Part shown: one piece after another, positions 1 through 10,172 of the stretch | Layout of the letters: the number at the start of each line of letters is the position of its first letter | Numbering within the stretch: position 1 is the first letter of the stretch | DNA from: Brevibacterium sediminis | Lineage (GTDB): Bacteria > Actinomycetota > Actinomycetes > Actinomycetales > Brevibacteriaceae | Direction of reading: 5' to 3' | DNA: 64,000 nt | NCBI RefSeq assembly: GCF_013623905.1 | Contig: NZ_JABKDD010000001.1 | Coordinates: 1 to 64,000 of the forward strand | The notes under the pieces: model-generated | Database searches by the model: none | Told to the model about the DNA's origin: nothing | Seen by the model: the letters and a program-made list of their open reading frames with translations, nothing else | Program-made: the position numbers and the translations under genes

Positions 1-20
1 CCGATCACTCATCAACTTTT
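1..20 (+). rRNA. 23S rRNA, 3' end only (partial)
   Basis: The first bases (CCGATCACTCATCAACTT) look like the last bases of a Gram-positive 23S rRNA, where the 3' strand of helix 1 ends in a CAACTT-type sequence. A 5S gene follows about 185 bases later on the same strand, as expected for a 16S-23S-5S operon. Only the tail is in the window, so the exact end is a guess. The spacer from about 21 to 204 holds no gene that I can recognise. Confidence 0.5.
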
Positions 21-204
21 TCCCTTTAGTGGGGTTGGTGTGTGCGAAGAGTCTTTATTCGCCTTTCTGGTTGTGATGAGAGAATGCGCCCCGTTTTGTG
101 GGGTGTGCATGACATAGTTTTTGGTGTTCGCGTTCGCTGTGCGGTTCTTGGACCACTACCGCTGACAACTCTGTTTTTGTGGGGTTGTGGTGGTGGTTTG
201 TTGG

Positions 205-326
205 TTTTGCGGTGGTGATAGTGGTGGGGAAACGCCCGGTTAACCGTTCCGATCCCGGTAGCTAAGCCCATTCGCGCTGATGGTACTGCAACTTGGTGGT
301 TGTGGGAGAGTAAGTGACTGCCGCAA
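205..326 (+). rRNA. rrf: 5S ribosomal RNA
   Basis: 5S rRNA is the small RNA of the large ribosomal subunit. The signature blocks GGGGAAACGCCCGGT, GTAGCTAAGCCC, GATGGTACTGCA and TGTGGGAGAGTAAG occur in the right order and spacing. The ends TTGCGG and CCGCAA pair to form helix I. The boundaries are set from that helix and may be off by a few bases. It is the last gene of an rRNA operon lying to the left. Confidence 0.93.
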
Positions 327-341
327 TATTTTTTAGTGGTG

Positions 342-372
342 ATGGCCTCGTCCAGTTTTTGGGCGGGGCCAT
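342..372 (+). terminator. rRNA operon terminator hairpin
   Basis: A 12-bp stem (ATGGCCTCGTCC with GGGCGGGGCCAT, two G-T pairs) closes a T-rich loop about 15 bases after the 5S gene. It probably ends rRNA operon transcription. A T-run lies just before the stem rather than after it. Confidence 0.65.
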
Positions 373-410
373 TACTGTATTCACGAACGGGTGTGCTGCC
401 GGTGCTTATT

Positions 411-459
411 ACTACCTGACGGGGGTACTGCTACCTGGCGCGGGGTTGCTGGGCCGCCA

Positions 460-468
<9 letters not shown>
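411..468. repeat. 58-bp palindromic repeat, degenerate copy
   Basis: This begins ACTACCTGAC and ends CAGGTAGC, so the two outer arms pair. Base by base it matches 48 of 58 positions of the perfect palindrome at 26683-26740 with no gaps. It overlaps the last codon and stop of the acetyltransferase gene on the minus strand and lies right after the rRNA terminator. The centre has lost symmetry, so I treat it as a decayed member of the same repeat family. Confidence 0.7.
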
Positions 469-2598
<2,130 letters not shown>

Positions 2599-2700
2599 TC
2601 GTCTGGTCCATCGGCGGCCGGGCGACCAAAGCGCCTGTGCACAGCCGACAGGACGGCCGCGATCAGCGCTGACAGCCGAGGCTGACAACCCAAACGACAA

Positions 2701-2766
2701 GACAGGCTCTGCTCAGAACCCGTGAACTTCTCCACGAAGCCGTCGGTCCTGAGCAGAGCCTCTGTC
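2701..2766 (+). terminator. terminator after gdhA
   Basis: GGCTCTGCTCAG at 2705-2716 pairs perfectly with CTGAGCAGAGCC at 2749-2760, and GACA/TGTC extends the stem. The loop is long (32 bases) and there is no U-run. It sits between convergent genes. The rest of 2599-2877 holds nothing that I can recognise. Confidence 0.6.
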
Positions 2767-2877
2767 GTACGCTGTGAGCCCGCGATCGACCCCGATAGCT
2801 GTGTCCTGCCTGTCGGTCCGTGTCGACCGTGCTGGGTGGGTTCGTGATCAGGGACCGGTCAGAGCCAGACGAGAAGG

Positions 2878-3393
2878 TCAGCGCTTTCCGATGGTTCCGT
2901 AGCCTTTTCGCCAACGCAGCAGGGGACGACTCGTTCCCGCATCGGCGCCCGCGCCCATGGACACCACCTCCCCGACGACGAGATTGTGGGTCGCAACCTC
3001 GAGCACCTCGGTGAGCTTGAGCTCGAACCAGGCGATTGCCTCGGTGAGCACCGGCTGTCCGGCATGAGGGGCGGGAAAAGTGTCGATGCCTTTGAGCGAT
3101 CCGTACAGTGGTTGGCCCGAAGCGCCGAGGCGTTCGGAGATGTCGCGCTGGTCGGAGTTGAGCAGCGAGATCGCAAAGTGGGAACTCGTCTCCAGAGTCT
3201 CCATCATCCGAGAGCCGGAATAGACGCTGACGGCCATCGTCGGGGGATCGTACGACACGTCGAGAAAGGAATCGACGGTGATCGCATGCAGGGCACTGCC
3301 ACGGGTAGCGGAGACCACGGCGACCGCCGCAGCGATGTCGTCGCTGAGCTCGCGGTAGCGTTCTGTGAGGGAATCGTCGTAGGCCTGGTCCAT
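2878..3393 (-). CDS. flavin reductase-like FMN-binding protein
   Basis: A 171-residue split-barrel flavin-binding protein of the flavin reductase-like family, which reduces FMN/FAD with NAD(P)H or feeds reduced flavin to a monooxygenase. Characteristic segments are VVSATRGSALHAITVDSF near the N-terminus, YDPPTMAVSV, and FAISLLNSDQRDISERL in the middle. No partner monooxygenase is adjacent, so the physiological partner is unknown. An upstream in-frame ATG exists at 3402, but it overlaps the -10 box TAGAAT (3401-3406). The ATG at 3393 lies exactly 7 bases after that box, so I take 3393 as a leaderless start. Its promoter is interleaved with that of the divergent DUF3039 gene. Confidence 0.85.
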   Translation of the reverse strand: MDQAYDDSLTERYRELSDDIAAAVAVVSATRGSALHAITVDSFLDVSYDPPTMAVSVYSGSRMMETLETSSHFAISLLNSDQRDISERLGASGQPLYGSLKGIDTFPAPHAGQPVLTEAIAWFELKLTEVLEVATHNLVVGEVVSMGAGADAGTSRPLLRWRKGYGTIGKR

Positions 3394-3424
3394 GACTCTC
3401 ATTCTAGGGAACTACAATGGAGCC
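3394..3424. promoter_or_regulatory. interleaved divergent leaderless promoters
   Basis: Only 31 bp separate two divergent start codons. The plus-strand -10 box TACAAT (3413-3418) is 6 bases before ATG 3425. The minus-strand -10 box TAGAAT (3406-3401) is 7 bases before ATG 3393. Each promoter's -35 region must therefore lie over the other gene's start codon, so the two polymerases should exclude each other. Confidence 0.65.
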
Positions 3425-3679
3425 ATGACCATTCCAGCTTCAGGCGGTTCAGCAACGATCGAGCGCGAGCAGTCCGAGCAGCTAGTCGAGCCCGGCGATC
3501 ACGAGCGCTTCAGCCACTACGCGCCCAAGGACAAGATCATGGAGTCCATGGTGACCGGGACTCCGCTGATCGCCTTGTGCGGAAAGGTGTGGGTCCCCAC
3601 GCGCGACCCCGAGCGGTTCCCGATCTGCCCCAAGTGCAAAGAGATCTACGAGACAATGTCCGAAGGACCGCAGGAGTAG
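3425..3679 (+). CDS. DUF3039 zinc-ribbon-like protein
   Basis: An 84-residue protein matching the actinobacterial DUF3039 family, whose function is unknown. Its core reads ALCGKVWVPTRDPERFPICP followed by KCKEIYETM. It thus has one lone Cys and a later C-P-K-C pair, which could hold a metal or a redox site, though a fourth ligand is not obvious. It starts at ATG 3425, 6 bases after a TACAAT -10 box, so the message is probably leaderless. The stop codon touches the start codon of the helicase gene (TAG then ATG), so the two are translationally coupled and probably act together. Confidence 0.85.
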   Translation: MTIPASGGSATIEREQSEQLVEPGDHERFSHYAPKDKIMESMVTGTPLIALCGKVWVPTRDPERFPICPKCKEIYETMSEGPQE

Positions 3680-5473
3680 ATGTCCGCGGATCGTCTCCCA
3701 ACAGCACCAGGGACCTCCGCGGCAGAACAGCTTCCACCGGCATTCCCCGAGCGCGCAGCATGGGGAACGGCGGGAAAGCTGCGTGCCTGGCAGGCTGAGG
3801 CTCTCGAACTCTACTTCCAGAAGCAGCCCAAGGACTTCCTCGCGGTCGCGACCCCAGGAGCAGGTAAGACCACCTTCGCTCTGCGGCTGGCGGCCGAACT
3901 GCTGGCACAGCGAGTCGTCAACCGTGTCACAGTCGTCGCTCCCACCGAACACCTCAAGGTGCAGTGGGCCGACTCGGCAGCACGCGTGGGCATCAAGCTC
4001 GACCCGCACTTCAAGAACTCCCAGGGCAAACACGCACCCGGCTACCACGGAGTGGCTCTGACCTACGCGCAGGTCGCTGCCAAACCCGTTCTCCACCACA
4101 ACCGGACGGCCGCCGGCCGCACTCTGGTCATCCTCGACGAGGTCCACCACGGAGGTGACGCCCTGTCGTGGGGCGATGCCGTGCGAGAGGCCTTCGGCCC
4201 TGCGGTCCGTCGGCTGTCCCTGACCGGAACACCGTTCCGTTCCGACACCTCACCGATCCCATTCGTCACCTACGCACCCGACGAGAACGGCATCCGCACC
4301 TCGGTGGCGGACTATTCCTACGGCTACGGTCGAGCGCTCAAGGACTCCGTCGTCCGCCCGGTCCTCTTCCTCGCCTACGCCGGCGCCATGACCTGGCGGA
4401 CCAAGGCCGGCGACGAGATGTCGCACGTCCTGGGCGAGGAGACGACGAAGGACATCAACTCGCAGGCCTGGCGCACGGCCCTCGACCCGAAGGGCGACTG
4501 GATCCCGGCGGTCCTCAAAGCCGCAGATATGCGATTGACCGAGGTCCGACGCACCGTCCACGACGCCGGCGGCCTCGTCATCGCCACCGACCAAGAGGCG
4601 GCCCGAGCCTACGCCAAACGACTGCACGAGATCACCGGTGAGAAGCCGACCGTTGTGCTCTCCGACGAGGCGGGAGCCTCGGAGCGGATCGAACAGTTCC
4701 AGAACTCGACCGACCGGTGGATGGTCGCCGTGCGGATGGTCTCCGAAGGCGTCGACGTTCCCCGATTGTGTGTCGGCGTCTACGCGACCTCCTCGTCGAC
4801 GCCGCTGTTCTTCGCGCAGGCCATCGGGCGCTTCGTGCGTGCCCGCAAACGCGGCGAGACCGCCTCGGTGTTCCTGCCCTCAGTGCCCGTGCTGCTGGCC
4901 CTGGCGAACTCGATGGAAGCCGAACGCGATCATGCCCTCGATCGCCCGAAGAACGAGGACGAGAACGATGTCGTCGTCTTCGACGATCAGGCCATGGAGC
5001 AGGCGAACCGCAACGAGGGCGCCTCGTCGGACCAGCTCGGTTCCTTCGAAGCGCTCGGCGCCGAAGCCCTGTTCGACCGTGTCCTCTACGACGGCGGTGA
5101 ATTCGGCACCGGCGGAGCCATCGGCTCCGAGGATGAACTCGACTTCATCGGCATCCCCGGCCTGCTCGAACCCGATCAGGTGCGTGAGCTGCTGAGCACT
5201 CAGCAGGCCCGGCAGGCGAAGCGCAAGACCGCGGCGGCTCCTCCGGCCCCTGAGACGGAGACGAGCGAGCTCGAGCACCGAGCGATGAAGGAAGAGCGCA
5301 ACCAGCTCCAGAGCCTCGTGGGCGCTTGGTCCAGACGTACCGGAACGCCGCACCAGAACGTTCACGTCGAACTGCGCAAGGCATGTGGGGGACCGGCCGT
5401 CGCTCAAGCCACGCGGGAGCAGATCCAGGCTCGGATCAAGAAGCTGCAGGGCTGGTTCGTCGGCAAGAAGTGA
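3680..5473 (+). CDS. superfamily 2 DEAD/DEAH-type helicase
   Basis: A 597-residue SF2 ATPase of the XPB/UvsW-like type. The Q/I region (LRAWQAEAL) is followed by Walker A TPGAGKT at residues 58-64, motif Ia VVAPTEHLKVQW, Walker B/motif II DEVH at 153-156 and motif III SLTGTPFRSD. The second RecA-like domain has VRMVSEGVDVPRL (motif V) and QAIGRFVRAR (motif VI, arginine finger). The C-terminal ~170 residues are charged and show no domain I know. DUF3039 lies directly upstream with no gap. Whether it unwinds DNA or RNA is not shown; UvsW/RadD-like relatives act on branched DNA, which is only a hint. Confidence 0.88.
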   Translation: MSADRLPTAPGTSAAEQLPPAFPERAAWGTAGKLRAWQAEALELYFQKQPKDFLAVATPGAGKTTFALRLAAELLAQRVVNRVTVVAPTEHLKVQWADSAARVGIKLDPHFKNSQGKHAPGYHGVALTYAQVAAKPVLHHNRTAAGRTLVILDEVHHGGDALSWGDAVREAFGPAVRRLSLTGTPFRSDTSPIPFVTYAPDENGIRTSVADYSYGYGRALKDSVVRPVLFLAYAGAMTWRTKAGDEMSHVLGEETTKDINSQAWRTALDPKGDWIPAVLKAADMRLTEVRRTVHDAGGLVIATDQEAARAYAKRLHEITGEKPTVVLSDEAGASERIEQFQNSTDRWMVAVRMVSEGVDVPRLCVGVYATSSSTPLFFAQAIGRFVRARKRGETASVFLPSVPVLLALANSMEAERDHALDRPKNEDENDVVVFDDQAMEQANRNEGASSDQLGSFEALGAEALFDRVLYDGGEFGTGGAIGSEDELDFIGIPGLLEPDQVRELLSTQQARQAKRKTAAAPPAPETETSELEHRAMKEERNQLQSLVGAWSRRTGTPHQNVHVELRKACGGPAVAQATREQIQARIKKLQGWFVGKK

Positions 5474-5514
5474 GCACCGGATGTCGGCAGGGGAGACCCT
5501 GTCGGCATGAGGCT

Positions 5515-5561
5515 GACGAAGCCGCCGAGGCAGACGCACTGTCTGCCTCGGCGGCTTCGTC
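5515..5561. terminator. bidirectional terminator, 21-bp perfect stem
   Basis: Bases 5515-5535 are perfectly complementary to 5541-5561 with a GCACT loop. It sits between the convergent helicase and pncB genes and lacks a U-run, as in many actinobacterial terminators. Confidence 0.8.
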
Positions 5562-5585
5562 GATTCGCGGTGGGCCGGGTGTGGA

Positions 5586-6905
5586 TCAGGCGGAGTAGAA
5601 CACGGTGGGAATGGCGGGCTCGCCGTCCTGCAGGCGCCTGGCCGAACGCGGCAGCTCCGCCAAAGACTCGTCATGTCGGGCGCAGGCCTTCTTCACTCCT
5701 GCCGCGCCGATGAACGACTCATCGACCTCACCGTCGACGACGAGATCGACGCTGAGCCGACGGCCTTCGCCGAGATCATCGGGCAGGCTCGGAATGCCGA
5801 CGGCTTCCTCCACGGCGATCGGACCGTCGATGAGGCGCAGCGCTTCCTTGTGTCCGCCGCGTGAGGGCTTGCCGGAGGAGTTCTTGGCCACCGAGGTCCA
5901 CTCGCCGGCCTCATCGGCACGAGCCACGAGCTTGTACACCAGGCCGGCGGCCGGGGCACCTGAACCGGTGACCACCCGCGTGCCGACACCGTAGGAGTCG
6001 ACGGGCGAGGCGGCCAATGCGGCGATCGCATACTCGTCGAGATCGCTCGTGACGGTGATCGTCGTGTCGCGGGCGCCGAGGCGGTCAAGGCTCTCGCGCA
6101 CCTCACTGGCCTGTTCGATGAGGTCGCCGGAATCGATGCGCACTCCGCCGAGGTTCGGCCCGGCCAGCTCGATCGCCGTGGTCAGCGCCTCCTCGACGTC
6201 ATAGGTGTCCAGGAGCAGAGTCGTATCGGTGCCGAGCGACTTCAGCTGAGCGGCGAAGGCCTCCCGCTCGGAATCGTGGAGCAGGGTGAACGAGTGGGCC
6301 GAGGTGCCGATCGTGCGCAGACCGTACTGCAGGCCGGCGGCCAGGTTCGACGTCGAGGCGAAGCCGCCGATGACCGCGGCCCGAGCCGCAGCCACGGCCG
6401 CATGCTCGTTCGTGCGTCGCCCGCCCATCTCCGCGCAGGGGCGATCGCCGGCCGCCTGAGCCATTCGGGACGCTGCCGAGGCGACCGCACAGTCATAGTT
6501 CATCGCCGACAGGATGAGCGTCTCCAAGATGACGCCCTCGGCGAACGTCGATTCGATCGTCAGCAGCGGTGAGCCGGGGAAGTAGATCTCCCCTTCTGCA
6601 TAGCCGCGGATATTGCCGGAGAACCGATAGTCGGCCAACCAGTCGATGGTGCGCTTGTCGACGATGTTCTCCCTGCTGAGGAACGAGAGCTCGGCATCGT
6701 CGAAGCGGAAGTCGCGGATCATCTCGAGGATCCGACCGGTGCCGGCGACGACACCGTAGCGGCGACCTGCGGGAAGGCTGCGGCCGAACACCTCGAAGAG
6801 GCTCTTCCGGTGAGCGGCACCGGATTCCAGGGCCGCCTGCACCATCGTCAATTCGTACTGATCCGTGAAGAACGCCGTCGAATCGGTCCGTGTGAGATCA
6901 CTCAT
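5586..6905 (-). CDS. pncB: nicotinate phosphoribosyltransferase
   Basis: Salvages nicotinate: nicotinate + PRPP + ATP give nicotinate mononucleotide for NAD synthesis. The 439-residue length is normal for the family. The N-terminus TDQYELTMVQAALESG, the block GGRRTNEHAAVAAARAA and GTSAHSFTLLHDSE are typical; the His in SAHSF is the position phosphorylated during the ATP-coupled cycle in studied enzymes. GVRIDSGDL and YGVGTRVV line the active site. The ATG at 6905 lies 7 bases after a TAAGAT -10 box on the minus strand, so it is probably leaderless. It is divergent from clpS, the same arrangement as Rv1330c/Rv1331 in Mycobacterium tuberculosis. Confidence 0.95.
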   Translation of the reverse strand: MSDLTRTDSTAFFTDQYELTMVQAALESGAAHRKSLFEVFGRSLPAGRRYGVVAGTGRILEMIRDFRFDDAELSFLSRENIVDKRTIDWLADYRFSGNIRGYAEGEIYFPGSPLLTIESTFAEGVILETLILSAMNYDCAVASAASRMAQAAGDRPCAEMGGRRTNEHAAVAAARAAVIGGFASTSNLAAGLQYGLRTIGTSAHSFTLLHDSEREAFAAQLKSLGTDTTLLLDTYDVEEALTTAIELAGPNLGGVRIDSGDLIEQASEVRESLDRLGARDTTITVTSDLDEYAIAALAASPVDSYGVGTRVVTGSGAPAAGLVYKLVARADEAGEWTSVAKNSSGKPSRGGHKEALRLIDGPIAVEEAVGIPSLPDDLGEGRRLSVDLVVDGEVDESFIGAAGVKKACARHDESLAELPRSARRLQDGEPAIPTVFYSA

Positions 6906-6957
6906 AGGCGCGATCTTACGTCACGACAGCGTCAGTGTTCTGCCGTATGGTGGAAAC
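6906..6957. promoter_or_regulatory. divergent leaderless promoters, pncB and clpS
   Basis: The minus-strand -10 box TAAGAT (6918-6913) is 7 bases before the pncB ATG. The plus-strand -10 box TATGGT (6946-6951) is 6 bases before the clpS GTG. The start codons are 52 bp apart. Confidence 0.6.
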
Positions 6958-7263
6958 GTGAGCAACCCAACGACACCAGTCCTGGAGCCGGAGGTCGACG
7001 TCCGACCCTCCGAGAACCTGGCCAAGCCCTGGCGGACCGTGGTCTTCAACGACCCGGTCAACCTCATGAGCTATGTCAGTTTCGTGTTCCAGACCTACTT
7101 CGGCTACTCCGAGGAGAAAGCCCACTCACTCATGCTCGAAGTCCATGAGAACGGGCGCTCCGTCGTTGCCACCGGAGGCCGCGAAGCCATGGAACGAGAC
7201 ACCCAAGCGATGCACGAATACGGCCTGTGGGCCGCGTGCCAACCCGATTCAGGATCCGACTGA
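6958..7263 (+). CDS. clpS: ATP-dependent Clp protease adaptor ClpS
   Basis: Adaptor that delivers N-degron proteins to the ClpC/ClpP protease. The 101-residue protein has the substrate-pocket motif FNDPVNLMSYV and the later LEVHENGRSVVATG segment with its conserved His. I start at GTG 6958 because it is 6 bases after a TATGGT -10 box and gives the normal family length; the frame is open further upstream (to 6865), but that part would overlap pncB. DUF2017 follows 3 bases after the stop, as in Mycobacterium (Rv1331-Rv1332). Confidence 0.93.
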   Translation: MSNPTTPVLEPEVDVRPSENLAKPWRTVVFNDPVNLMSYVSFVFQTYFGYSEEKAHSLMLEVHENGRSVVATGGREAMERDTQAMHEYGLWAACQPDSGSD

Positions 7264-7266
7264 CAC

Positions 7267-7845
7267 ATGGCCGCTATCGACGCACGAGGGGACGATGTCG
7301 TCCTCACCCTGCAAGACAACGAACGCTCGCTCATGCTCACGGTGTTCACCGATCTTGCGGCTCTGCTGGCCGAAGACAGCGACAGCGATGACGACCGTCC
7401 GGACTCGGAGAACTGGGAAGCCCGGCTCGGACTCGTCGACCGTCCCCGTCCGGAGGACCCGGCGCTGCTGCGGCTGCTGCCCGACGTCGATCCCGAGGAC
7501 GATGAGCGTTCAGCGGAGTTCCGCCGCCTCACCGAGTTCGATCTCAAACAGGCCAAAGCGCACAATGTGCGCATCGTGCTGCTGGGACTGAGCAAGGGCA
7601 ATGACATCTCCCTGACACGGGACGAGGTGCTCGCCTGGATGAAGGGCCTCAACGATCTGCGACTCGTCCTCGCTGTCCGCCTCGGGATCGACACCGAGGA
7701 GGCGCAGGAGGAGAAGTACGCCCACCGTGAGGACCTCTCCGAATCCGAAGGCCTCACCCTGACCCTGTACGACTTCCTGACGTGGATTCAGGACCGACTG
7801 ACGACGACCTTGCTCGGCCAGACGCAAGGGGATGACGAGATATGA
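7267..7845 (+). CDS. DUF2017 family protein
   Basis: A 192-residue protein of the DUF2017 family, typically found next to clpS in actinobacteria; function unknown. The middle is acidic (DSDSDDDRPDSE, PDVDPEDDERSAEFRRLTE). The C-terminal half is predicted helical (DEVLAWMKGLNDLRLVLAVR ...). No catalytic motif is visible. Its stop overlaps the start of the metallo-hydrolase gene by 4 bases (ATGA), so clpS-DUF2017-MBL form one operon. A role in Clp proteolysis is suggested only by position. Confidence 0.85.
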   Translation: MAAIDARGDDVVLTLQDNERSLMLTVFTDLAALLAEDSDSDDDRPDSENWEARLGLVDRPRPEDPALLRLLPDVDPEDDERSAEFRRLTEFDLKQAKAHNVRIVLLGLSKGNDISLTRDEVLAWMKGLNDLRLVLAVRLGIDTEEAQEEKYAHREDLSESEGLTLTLYDFLTWIQDRLTTTLLGQTQGDDEI

Positions 7846-8663
7846 GACTCACCGCAATCGGCACCGCAGGCTCCTTCCCAGGACGCGGCGCCCTCGCCAG
7901 CTGCTACCTCATCGAAACCGATGAGGACACACCCACTCGCATCATCCTCGATCTCGGGTCCGGTGCGCTCAGCCCCCTGCAGGAGACGGTCGACACCGAT
8001 CGTCTCTCCGGAATCGTGCTCAGCCACCTCCATCCGGATCACTGCATGGATATGACCGGCCTCTACGTCAAACACTGCTTCGACCCGAAGTTCTTCAACG
8101 GCGACATCTCCGACACGGGAACGATCCGCACGCGCACTCCGGTGTTCGCGCCGGCCGGTGCGAAGGAACGCCTGTCCAGGGCCTATTACACGGATCCCGG
8201 AAAGTCCCCGGTGGCCAACGGGGGAGACGACTCGGACTTCGACCACGCCTTCGAATTCACCGACATCGACCACGGCAGTCGTCACCAGATCGGCTCCCTG
8301 ACCATCGAATCCTTCCTCGTCGACCACCCCGTCGAGGCCTATGCTCTGCGGATCACGGATGCGGCCGGCAAGGTCATCACGTATTCGGGCGACAGCGATG
8401 AGTGCGACAACCTCGTCGCAGCGGCGAAAGACGCCGACCTCTTCCTCTGCGAAGCCGCTTTCCAGGAAGACCGCGACACTGCGCGCGGCATCCACCTCAC
8501 CGGCAAGCGCGCCGGACGGGTGGCGCAGAACGCCGAAGCGTCCGCGCTCGTGCTCACCCACATCCCGGTCTGGACCGACTGCTCCATCGTTCGCGGTGAG
8601 GCGGCCGGGGAGTACCGTGGACCCATCGAGCTGGCGAAGCCCGGAGCCACCTGGACCGTGTGA
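7842..8663 (+). CDS. MBL-fold metallo-hydrolase (Rv1339-like)
   Basis: A 273-residue metallo-beta-lactamase-fold hydrolase. The zinc motif HLHPDH lies at residues 62-67 after LDLGSGA, and later metal ligands are likely in [22 protein letters not shown] and LTHIPVW. The position before rph and rdgB matches Rv1339 of Mycobacterium tuberculosis, reported as an atypical class II cAMP phosphodiesterase. RNase Z-like activity is the other possibility for this fold. Compared with Mycobacterium, the block with murI, cysM and the rhomboid between DUF2017 and this gene is absent. The start overlaps the DUF2017 stop. Confidence 0.85.
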   Translation: MRLTAIGTAGSFPGRGALASCYLIETDEDTPTRIILDLGSGALSPLQETVDTDRLSGIVLSHLHPDHCMDMTGLYVKHCFDPKFFNGDISDTGTIRTRTPVFAPAGAKERLSRAYYTDPGKSPVANGGDDSDFDHAFEFTDIDHGSRHQIGSLTIESFLVDHPVEAYALRITDAAGKVITYSGDSDECDNLVAAAKDADLFLCEAAFQEDRDTARGIHLTGKRAGRVAQNAEASALVLTHIPVWTDCSIVRGEAAGEYRGPIELAKPGATWTV

Positions 8664-8721
8664 GCCGGCGACGATCGCCGGCGACCAGCAGACACCACCA
8701 CCGAGACGAAAGAGGCAGACA

Positions 8722-9444
8722 GTGCGAGCAGACGGCCGTGCAGCAGACGAACTCCGTGAAGTCCGGATCACTCCGGACTGGATCAACACAGCCGAAGGGT
8801 CCGCGCTGGTGGAATTCGGCAACACCCGCGTCCTCTGCGCGGCCTCACTGACCGAAGGCGTGCCCCGTTGGCTCAAGGGCCAGGGCCGCGGCTGGGTCAC
8901 CGCCGAATACGCCATGCTCCCGCGCGCCACCGATTCCCGCAGCACCCGCGAATCGGTCAAGGGCAAACAGGGCGGACGCACTCACGAGATCTCCCGTCTC
9001 ATCGGCCGCAGCCTGCGCGCCGTCATCGACATGGACAAGCTCGGAGAGAACACCCTCGTCCTCGACTGCGACGTCCTCCAGGCCGACGGCGGCACCCGCA
9101 CTGCCTCGATCACCGGTGCCTACGTTGCGCTGGCGAAGGCCATCGACAAGGGGCGCTCGACCGGGTTGATCCCCGCCGCCCACCAGCCGCTCATCGACTC
9201 AGTGGCGGCCGTCAGCGTCGGCATCATCGACGGAGAGCCCCTCCTCGACCTGCCGTACGTCGAAGACTCCCGCGCCGAGACGGACATGAACGTCGTCATG
9301 ACCGGGTCCGGAAAGTTCATCGAAGTCCAGGGCACCGCGGAGGGCGCACCGTTCGACCGCGATGAGCTCGGCAAACTGCTCGACCTCGCCGGCCACGGGT
9401 GCACCGAACTCACCCGCATCCAGTCCGAAGTGCTCGCCGGATGA
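8722..9444 (+). CDS. rph: ribonuclease PH
   Basis: Phosphorolytic 3'-5' exoribonuclease that trims tRNA 3' ends. The 240-residue protein starts [13 protein letters not shown] and has [15 protein letters not shown], the phosphate-binding [15 protein letters not shown] and the catalytic region [19 protein letters not shown]. The GTG at 8722 is chosen because GAAAGAGG lies about 7 bases upstream and the family begins R-x-D-G-R; the frame is open upstream to 8341 but overlaps the hydrolase gene. The stop overlaps the rdgB start (ATGA). Confidence 0.95.
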   Translation: MRADGRAADELREVRITPDWINTAEGSALVEFGNTRVLCAASLTEGVPRWLKGQGRGWVTAEYAMLPRATDSRSTRESVKGKQGGRTHEISRLIGRSLRAVIDMDKLGENTLVLDCDVLQADGGTRTASITGAYVALAKAIDKGRSTGLIPAAHQPLIDSVAAVSVGIIDGEPLLDLPYVEDSRAETDMNVVMTGSGKFIEVQGTAEGAPFDRDELGKLLDLAGHGCTELTRIQSEVLAG

Positions 9445-10046
9445 CGACCTTCGTCCTCGCCACTCACAATGAGGGCAAGAAGCGCGAGCTGCTGACCATC
9501 CTCGGGCCCGTCCTCGGTGCTGATACCCAGGTGCTCACCGCCGCCGAGGCTGGACTCGGCGATGTCGCCGAAACCGGAGTCACGTTCACCGAGAACGCGC
9601 TGATCAAGGCGCGTGCCGCGGCCGCTGCGACAGGACACACCGCCATCGCCGACGACTCGGGAATCAGCGTCGACGTGCTCGGCGGTGCACCGGGCATCTT
9701 CTCCGCTCGCTGGTCCGGCCGGCACGGAGACGATCGTGCGAACCTCGAACTCCTGCTCGCTCAGCTGGGCGACATCGCGGCCGAACACCGCGGAGCGCAG
9801 TTCCGCTGCGCGGCGGCCGCTGTGACCGCCGACGGTCGCGAGTTCACCGCCGAAGGAGTCATGCCCGGGCGCCTGGCCACCGAACCCAAGGGTGAGAACG
9901 GCTTCGGCTACGACCCGATCTTCGTGCCCGATGGTTCCGAACTCAGCGCCGCCGAGATGAGGCCTGAGGAGAAGAATTCACGCTCCCACCGCCGATTCGC
10001 CTTCGACGCACTGGCCGCGATTCTCGCCGACGAGCCGAATCTCTGA
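9441..10046 (+). CDS. rdgB: XTP/dITP diphosphatase (RdgB/HAM1)
   Basis: House-cleaning pyrophosphatase that hydrolyses XTP, ITP and dITP so that deaminated purines do not enter nucleic acids. The 201-residue protein shows the family hallmarks: [12 protein letters not shown] at the N-terminus, [42 protein letters not shown] and a C-terminal [10 protein letters not shown]. It starts inside the rph stop codon, giving translational coupling; rph-rdgB pairing is common in bacteria. Confidence 0.95.
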   Translation: MTTFVLATHNEGKKRELLTILGPVLGADTQVLTAAEAGLGDVAETGVTFTENALIKARAAAAATGHTAIADDSGISVDVLGGAPGIFSARWSGRHGDDRANLELLLAQLGDIAAEHRGAQFRCAAAAVTADGREFTAEGVMPGRLATEPKGENGFGYDPIFVPDGSELSAAEMRPEEKNSRSHRRFAFDALAAILADEPNL

Positions 10047-10172
10047 AGCACCTGCTCGAGACGCCCACCATCTGAACACAGCCGCCTCACCAGCTGAGAA
10101 CTTCGGATACACTGACGATGCTTGAGTGTTGGCGAACGACCCTCTTGGTGGTCGGCGAAATCGAGGAGAACA

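Noticed and set aside
26..271. Possible small gene before the 5S RNA
   Set aside because: It lies in the 23S-5S spacer and the 5S gene itself, antisense to rRNA.
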